From contig JAGAZG010000008.1 of NCBI GenBank assembly GCA_017940105.1, positions 1-6,370 of the forward strand: a DNA stretch of 6,370 nucleotides, given 5' to 3'. Made by a program: the position numbers and the translations under genes. The notes under the pieces were generated by a model that was not told the origin of the DNA, made no database searches, and was given only the letters and a program-made list of their open reading frames with translations. The stretch is from Mailhella sp. (GTDB lineage Bacteria; Desulfobacterota; Desulfovibrionia; Desulfovibrionales; Desulfovibrionaceae). Of this stretch, positions 1-3,893 are shown one piece after another (the first letter of the stretch is position 1; every line of letters begins with the position of its first letter).

Positions 1-303
1 AATGGAGCCGCGTTCACCTTCTATGATCTCTGTATACGAATGCTGGTCGTCAGCCATGGTCTTGTAAACCGGGCCGTATATTATCTGAACGGAAAAGGCC
101 CGCCACAGCAGGGCAACCCAGCAAATGACAAACAAGCCTGCGGCCACATGGAAGCGCAGGTTAACAAGTATCTGCCACCGCTCGCCCATTTTTTTAAAGA
201 GGCCTTTCTCCTCTGCAACGACAGGGCGGCGGGGTGCGATCCGTCTGTTGACGGGATGCCTTCTGGGAAGGCGAAGCGTGGTGGAAGAACTGTTCTGACG
301 CAT
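1..303 (-). CDS. ftsI: FtsI-type penicillin-binding protein (division transpeptidase), N-terminal part only
   Basis: Septal class B penicillin-binding proteins cross-link peptidoglycan at the division site. The visible 101 codons hold the cytoplasmic tail, the membrane anchor and the first periplasmic residues. The tail (residues 1-50) is rich in Arg and Lys. One hydrophobic segment follows at about residues 52-75. Next comes MADDQHSYTEIIEGERGSI (residues 83-101), matching the conserved start of the periplasmic region in this family (aromatic residue, then ERG.I). The frame is open through the left edge, so the transpeptidase domain and catalytic serine lie outside. ATG at 303-301 is the first in-frame start after the ftsL stop. 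The upstream bases give only a weak ribosome site, suggesting translational coupling to ftsL. The identification rests on this motif plus position after rsmH and ftsL. Another class B PBP such as a SpoVD type cannot be excluded from the N-terminus alone. Confidence 0.86.
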   Translation of the reverse strand, partial: MRQNSSSTTLRLPRRHPVNRRIAPRRPVVAEEKGLFKKMGERWQILVNLRFHVAAGLFVICWVALLWRAFSVQIIYGPVYKTMADDQHSYTEIIEGERGSI

Positions 304-312
304 TGGAGCACT

Positions 313-618
313 TTATTTCTTGTAGATGTCCAGGCGGCGAATCTGGCCGGGATCGGCCATGCTCATGCCAAGTTTTTCAGCCGTTTTGCCAAGCATGTAG
401 GGGGAAAGCAGGCTGTCCCGTTCGATTTCAAGCTTTGAAATATGCATTTTGGCAGCGGCAGCTTCCTGCTGCATGCGATATATGCTGTACGCCACATCCT
501 GGGTGTCAAAACGTATCCATGTGCTGTATACGGCCATGGTCAGGCTGAAGAGAATGGATACTATAAGCAGGAGAAACCATCCTCCTGAACCGAGAGTGGA
601 AACACGGCTTGCGCTCAT
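313..618 (-). CDS. ftsL: FtsL-like division protein
   Basis: A 101-residue bitopic membrane protein in the slot between rsmH and ftsI, where ftsL sits in most dcw clusters. FtsL joins FtsB and FtsQ in the divisome and helps activate septal wall synthesis. A short N-terminal tail (residues 1-13) is followed by a single membrane span at about 14-34. The periplasmic part begins with a segment of coiled-coil character (about 40-75). It ends in a conserved-looking tail with the pattern LGKTAEKLGM, like the 'A..lGm' element of FtsL proteins. FtsL sequences diverge strongly, so the name depends on size, topology and neighbours more than on identity. The ATG at 618-616 overlaps the rsmH stop (ATGA). 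A strong ribosome site, GGGAGG, lies within the last rsmH codons 6 nt upstream. The reading frame is the same as that of ftsI, from which it is separated by TAA and three codons. Confidence 0.8.
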   Translation of the reverse strand: MSASRVSTLGSGGWFLLLIVSILFSLTMAVYSTWIRFDTQDVAYSIYRMQQEAAAAKMHISKLEIERDSLLSPYMLGKTAEKLGMSMADPGQIRRLDIYKK

Positions 619-1643
619 AGGCGCCTCCCTTGTTGCGGCGTAATTTTTTCAATGGCGCGCAGTTTGGCGCTGCCCGCCCTGGAATTTGCAAAAAGTTCTG
701 CTTCTGACGGAAGAATAGGCTTTCTGGTCAAAAGCCTGGCCTCCGCCTTGTGCCCGCAGGTGCATACCGGAAGTCCTGGCGGGCAGAGGCATTCGGTGCT
801 CCAGAGCCTGAATGCTTGCTTGACAATGCGGTCTTCCAGCGAATGGAACGTGATGATGACAAGCCTTCCCCCAGGCGCGAGCCGTGAAAGAATGCTGCCC
901 AGAAATTTTTCAAGCTGTCCCAGTTCGTCGTTTACTGCCATGCGTATGGCCTGAAACGTACGGGTAGCGGGGTGGTTGCGGGCCGTTTTTCGCCATTTTG
1001 GCGGATAGGCGCCGCATACAATGCCGGCAAGCTGTCCTGTCGTTTCAATGGGTGAGGATTCGCGGGCGCGCTGTATGGCCTTGGCAATGCGGCCTGCCAT
1101 GGGATCTTCGCCATATGCATCAATAATTCTGGCTAGTTCCTGGACAGGCGCTTCATTGACAAGATGCCAGGCAGACGCTGTCCATGCCGGGCGGCCTTCG
1201 TGGCTAAATCCCCCCATGTCCATGCGCATGTCCAGCGGAGCGTCTTCATGAAAAGAAAAGCCTCTTCCGGCAACATCAATCTGCAGGGATGAAACGCCAA
1301 TGTCGAGAAGGGCGCCGTCTACGCTGTCCCAGCCAAGGCTGTCGAGCTTTGCCGCAAAATCCGCGTATTCACAGAGGAAAAGACGGCATGAGTCAAGAAA
1401 TGGCCGCAGCGTTTCCTCAGCCCTTTTCAGAGCCTGAGGATCCCTGTCAAGCCCGCAGAGCAGGGCATTCCCCTGAGTAAGGCGCATTATTTCAGAGGAA
1501 TGCCCCCCCAGCCCCAGGGTGCCGTCAAGATAACGCCGGCCAGCCTGGGGTTTCAGAAGGTCCATAACTTCGGCAAGCATCACGGGCACGTGTCTTGCGT
1601 TGTCTGGAGTTATGGAATGGCATGCATCGTTCCCTGCGGACAT
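615..1643 (-). CDS. rsmH: 16S rRNA (cytosine1402-N4)-methyltransferase RsmH (MraW)
   Basis: RsmH uses S-adenosylmethionine to methylate N4 of C1402 in the 16S rRNA decoding centre. Numbered from the chosen start (342 residues), visible family motifs are: HVPVML at 18-23; the SAM-binding loop DGTLGLGGHS at 40-49; LDRDP at 65-69; LLDIGVSS with a following QID at 112-123; RGFSF..DAPLDMRM at 127-141; HPATRTFQAIRMAVN at 224-238; FHSLEDRIVK at 266-275. A four-cysteine cluster (C285, C287, C294, C296) follows, then a KPI.PS..E...N region ending in SAKLRAIEKI. Here the usual R.RSAKLR reads RAGSAKLR. I chose ATG at 1643 because GAGG (1653-1650) lies 6 nt upstream. A TTG start at 1655, overlapping the mraZ stop, would add four residues but has less support. 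The gene follows mraZ by 8 nt and overlaps ftsL by 4 nt. The family call is secure and only the start is open. Confidence 0.96.
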   Translation of the reverse strand: MSAGNDACHSITPDNARHVPVMLAEVMDLLKPQAGRRYLDGTLGLGGHSSEIMRLTQGNALLCGLDRDPQALKRAEETLRPFLDSCRLFLCEYADFAAKLDSLGWDSVDGALLDIGVSSLQIDVAGRGFSFHEDAPLDMRMDMGGFSHEGRPAWTASAWHLVNEAPVQELARIIDAYGEDPMAGRIAKAIQRARESSPIETTGQLAGIVCGAYPPKWRKTARNHPATRTFQAIRMAVNDELGQLEKFLGSILSRLAPGGRLVIITFHSLEDRIVKQAFRLWSTECLCPPGLPVCTCGHKAEARLLTRKPILPSEAELFANSRAGSAKLRAIEKITPQQGRRL

Positions 1644-1651
1644 GGGCCGCC

Positions 1652-2140
1652 TCAAAGCTCAAAATTAATGCCGCTGGCGGCTAGTTCGTCTGACACTCCC
1701 TCAATATTTTCCTGCGCTGTGGCGCGCTGAAGCATTGAGGGATTCCAAATTTCAAAACGCGCAAACTGCCCGAGAACGGTGGCTTCCCTGTCCAGGCAGG
1801 CATAAGCGCGGTGATCCGGCGAAAGCAGAATACGACCCTGGGAGTCAGGACGCTGTATTTCAGCCCCCCCTATGACAAGACGGCGAAAAGCTCTTACGCG
1901 CGGCGAAGGATTGGGTATGCGCATGAATTTTTCTTCAAGCTCCATCCAGTCCTTCAGGCTGTAGGCAACGAGGCATTTGTCGTACGTAGTGAGGATGAAC
2001 GAATCTTTGGAAACGTCGCCAAAGGTCTGAGACTGATTATCCGGCATTGTCTGTGACGCCATGGCCTCACGTATTTCCGGAGGCAGGATCAGTCTGCCTT
2101 TGGGATCGATATTTCTTGAAAATCTTCCTCTGAAAATCAT
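1652..2140 (-). CDS. mraZ: MraZ, transcriptional regulator of the dcw cluster
   Basis: MraZ is a ring-forming DNA-binding protein that in other bacteria represses its own operon. It has two AbrB/SpoVT-like halves. The first opens with MIFRGRF and carries DPKGRLILP. The second has the matching DSQGRILLSP, so both DxxGR signatures are intact. From this start the protein is 162 residues, longer than the roughly 140-150 usual for the family. The excess is a polar loop (PDNQSQTFGDVSKDS) between REAM and FILTTYDKC. The start is uncertain. ATG at 2140 fits the conserved family N-terminus (M.FRG) and leaves the operator boxes upstream of the gene. ATG at 2152 (MDATMIF...) is equally in frame but overlaps the last box. 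The frame is open further, to an ATG at 2200, which would swallow the operator and is unlikely. The gene is first in the minus-strand operon and its product probably binds the boxes at 2148-2181. Confidence 0.93.
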   Translation of the reverse strand: MIFRGRFSRNIDPKGRLILPPEIREAMASQTMPDNQSQTFGDVSKDSFILTTYDKCLVAYSLKDWMELEEKFMRIPNPSPRVRAFRRLVIGGAEIQRPDSQGRILLSPDHRAYACLDREATVLGQFARFEIWNPSMLQRATAQENIEGVSDELAASGINFEL

Positions 2141-2147
2141 CGTTGCA

Positions 2148-2181
2148 TCCATTTTTAACCACTTTTCTCCACTTTTGCCCA
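2148..2181 (-). promoter_or_regulatory. Probable MraZ operator (four TGG boxes, 10-bp period)
   Basis: Read on the minus strand, TGGG, TGGA, TGGT and TGGA begin at 2181, 2171, 2161 and 2151, exactly 10 bp apart. The 6-bp gaps between them are A-rich (CAAAAG, GAAAAG, TAAAAA). Seen the other way, the unit is AAAAGTGG repeated. MraZ in E. coli is known to bind direct TGGG-type repeats with about one helical turn spacing ahead of mraZ, and Mollicutes MraZ recognises AAAGTG-type repeats. The match here is by eye. The position directly before mraZ and the phasing make autoregulation the natural reading. Confidence 0.78.
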
Positions 2182-2200
2182 TTATCAAGCAGGCTGTCAA
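2181..2200 (-). promoter_or_regulatory. Candidate mraZ promoter elements
   Basis: On the minus strand GATAAT (2186-2181) is a good -10 hexamer touching the first TGG box, and TTGACA (2200-2195) is a perfect -35 hexamer. They are only 8 bp apart, too close to work as one sigma-70 promoter, and neither has a good partner at 16-18 bp. I therefore mark the region as the likely promoter zone rather than a resolved promoter. A promoter here would place the MraZ boxes at or just past the transcription start, as expected for a repressor. Confidence 0.3.
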
Positions 2201-2377
2201 GGCTCAGCGGGCAAACTGTGTTGAAAAAATGAAAAAACAGACAAAGAAAACGCAAGAAAATGTTGCTCATGCCAAGATGGAGAACTCGACAATAAATCAA
2301 AAAAAAGGCAGGATTACATCCGCAGGCAACAGCTCGTAGAGATGATTGCCGCCAACATCCCCATGGAAGGTCTTTGC
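2182..2377. other. Divergent intergenic region between mraZ and pyk
   Basis: This stretch separates the divergent mraZ operon and pyk and must hold at least part of both promoters. The plus strand is A-rich around 2221-2260 and 2291-2306. The only plus-strand promoter candidate I found for pyk is TTGCTC (2263-2268) with GACAAT (2288-2293). It is weak, with a 19-bp spacer. A small inverted repeat, GGAT-tac-ATCC, lies at about 2311-2321. I see no small gene with a convincing ribosome site and no clear hairpin terminator. Confidence 0.5.
2365..2370 (+). promoter_or_regulatory. Ribosome binding site that sets the pyk start
   Basis: GGAAGG lies 7 nt before the ATG at 2378. This favours that ATG over the in-frame ATGs at 2342 and 2363, which have no comparable site. 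Confidence 0.8.
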
Positions 2378-3799
2378 ATGCGCACAAAAATCGTTGCTAC
2401 CATTGGCCCGGCAAGCTGCACGCAGGAAAAGCTTGAGCAGCTTACAGAAGCGGGCGTTTCTGTTTTTCGTCTTAATTTTTCTCACGGCGATCCTAATTTT
2501 TTCAGGGACGTCATTTCCCGCATACGCGAGATTGAAAAAAAAGTTGGGCGTCCGCTCACAATCATGCAGGATCTGCCAGGGCCGAAAATCCGCATAGGCA
2601 TACTCCCTGAGGGCAAGATCGCGCTGACCAGGGGTGACCGTCTTGTCCTGGGCAGGGAAAGAAAAGAGAACGAAGAGCTTCCCTTTATTCCTTTTGATCA
2701 TCCCGGCATTCTTGCCACGCTTGTACCAGGCGACAAACTGGTGCTCGCTGATGGCGGGCTGCAGTTTCAGATAGAGGAGCGGCTGGACAGGGAACGTTTT
2801 TTAATGACGGCGCTTGAGAGCGGCTCCATTTCTTCCCGAAAGGGACTTGCCCTGCCCGGCAAGTCCATTGAGCTGCCTGCGATAACCGAAGAAGACAGAA
2901 AACGCCTCGCCCTTGGCATAGATTTGGGCATTGATGCGGTCGCCGTATCATTTGTGCAGACAGTTGACGACGTTATCAGCATGAAAGCTCTTCTGCGTGC
3001 CCATGGCAAAGGCGACATACCTGTCGTGGCAAAGCTTGAACGGCAGAATGCCGCCATAGACAACCTTGACGCCATCGTTGCTGAAGCCGATATCATCATG
3101 GTCGCCCGGGGCGATCTTGGGGTGGAGTGCCCCATGCAGTCGTTGCCGGCATTGCAAAAGCACATCATCCATACGTGCAACCGCGCCGGCAAGCCCGTCA
3201 TTGTTGCTACGCAGATGCTGCTTTCCATGGTTAATACGCCTGTGCCCACCCGAGCCGAAGTGACCGATGTGGCCAATGCCGTGCTGGACGGCGCAGACTG
3301 CGTCATGCTTTCTGACGAAACGGCGGCCGGATCATATCCCGTAGAAGCCGTAAACTACATGCGCAGCATTACAGATGAAGCCGAAAAGTATCTTTTGGCG
3401 ACGCGCAGGCTCGTTCCGCCAAAAGACGAAAACGATACGTCTCGTTTTCTTGCGTACACCGCATGTCTTCTTGCCAAGGCTACCAATGCCTGCGCCATCG
3501 TAGCCCACTCTGTTTCCGGCGGTGCGGCGCGCATGCTCGCTGAATGCCGGCCAAGCCAGACCGTGTATGCCCTGACGCACAACTCCATTGTTGAACATGC
3601 TCTGAATTTTGTCTGGGGAGTGCAGCCGTTTTTTATCCCCACGGGCGACAGCAGCATTTCGCATCTGCGCCGCGTGCAGAATTTTATTGCTACCAGCGCC
3701 GACTTTCCCATGGGAGAAGACGTCGTCATCACTGCCGGCGAATATGCGCCGGGCGAGCAGACCCGCCGCACGAACCTTGTTAAGATTTATCACAAGTAG
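2378..3799 (+). CDS. pyk: Pyruvate kinase
   Basis: Pyruvate kinase converts phosphoenolpyruvate and ADP to pyruvate and ATP, the last step of glycolysis, in the cytoplasm. From the chosen start it has 473 residues, normal for bacterial enzymes. It begins with the family signature MRTKIVATIGPAS. Next come VFRLNFSHG (29-37, with R31, N33 and S35 for substrate and potassium), a QDLPGPKIR element (64-72) and the lid-like B domain (about 73-165). VVAKLE follows with catalytic K219 and metal ligand E221, then MVARGDLGVE (241-250), PTRAEVTDVANAVLDGADCVMLSDETAAGSYPVEA (from 290) and a C-terminal domain from about 345. Departures from common sequences are AKLE for AKIE and SDETA for SGETA, while all catalytic residues appear present. 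The GGAAGG site and family alignment fix the start at 2378. An upstream in-frame ATG at 2342 would add 12 atypical residues. The gene is apparently monocistronic, followed by a terminator. Confidence 0.97.
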   Translation: MRTKIVATIGPASCTQEKLEQLTEAGVSVFRLNFSHGDPNFFRDVISRIREIEKKVGRPLTIMQDLPGPKIRIGILPEGKIALTRGDRLVLGRERKENEELPFIPFDHPGILATLVPGDKLVLADGGLQFQIEERLDRERFLMTALESGSISSRKGLALPGKSIELPAITEEDRKRLALGIDLGIDAVAVSFVQTVDDVISMKALLRAHGKGDIPVVAKLERQNAAIDNLDAIVAEADIIMVARGDLGVECPMQSLPALQKHIIHTCNRAGKPVIVATQMLLSMVNTPVPTRAEVTDVANAVLDGADCVMLSDETAAGSYPVEAVNYMRSITDEAEKYLLATRRLVPPKDENDTSRFLAYTACLLAKATNACAIVAHSVSGGAARMLAECRPSQTVYALTHNSIVEHALNFVWGVQPFFIPTGDSSISHLRRVQNFIATSADFPMGEDVVITAGEYAPGEQTRRTNLVKIYHK

Positions 3800-3802
3800 A
3801 TA

Positions 3803-3832
3803 TTGCCTTTCAGGCTTTCTGCTTGCTACAAT
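3803..3832 (+). promoter_or_regulatory. Candidate promoter for the dynamin-like gene
   Basis: TTGCCT (3803-3808) and TACAAT (3827-3832) are separated by 18 bp. TG one base before the -10 adds an extended -10 element. The predicted start, near 3839, falls inside the left arm of the pyk terminator, so such a transcript would lack a full hairpin and pass through it. A second -10-like hexamer, TATACT (3864-3869), lies in the terminator tail but has a poor -35 match (TCTTCA). Confidence 0.42.
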
Positions 3833-3864
3833 GGCTCCACTCTTCACAGGCGTGGAGCCTTTTT
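3833..3864 (+). terminator. Intrinsic terminator after pyk
   Basis: A perfect 8-bp stem, GGCTCCAC (3833-3840) paired with GTGGAGCC (3852-3859), encloses an 11-nt loop and is followed directly by five T residues. It lies 33 bp after the pyk stop. There is no T-run on the other strand, so it works in the plus direction only. Confidence 0.9.
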
Positions 3865-3893
3865 ATACTTAAGGCATGTAAGGTGTGTCCATT

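Noticed and set aside
40..438. 132-codon plus-strand open frame across the ftsI/ftsL junction
   Set aside because: Antisense to two well-supported division genes and without any motif.
2195..2200. Perfect TTGACA paired with GATAAT as a complete mraZ promoter
   Set aside because: The spacer is only 8 bp, so they cannot act together as a standard sigma-70 promoter. They are listed only as candidate elements.
2311..2321. Inverted repeat GGAT-tac-ATCC next to a T-run on the minus strand, as a possible terminator
   Set aside because: The stem is only 4 bp, and no minus-strand gene ends upstream of it.
2767..3306. 179-codon minus-strand open frame
   Set aside because: Antisense to pyruvate kinase. 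Its product is low-complexity and Ser/Ala/Met-rich, typical of reverse reading of a conserved gene.
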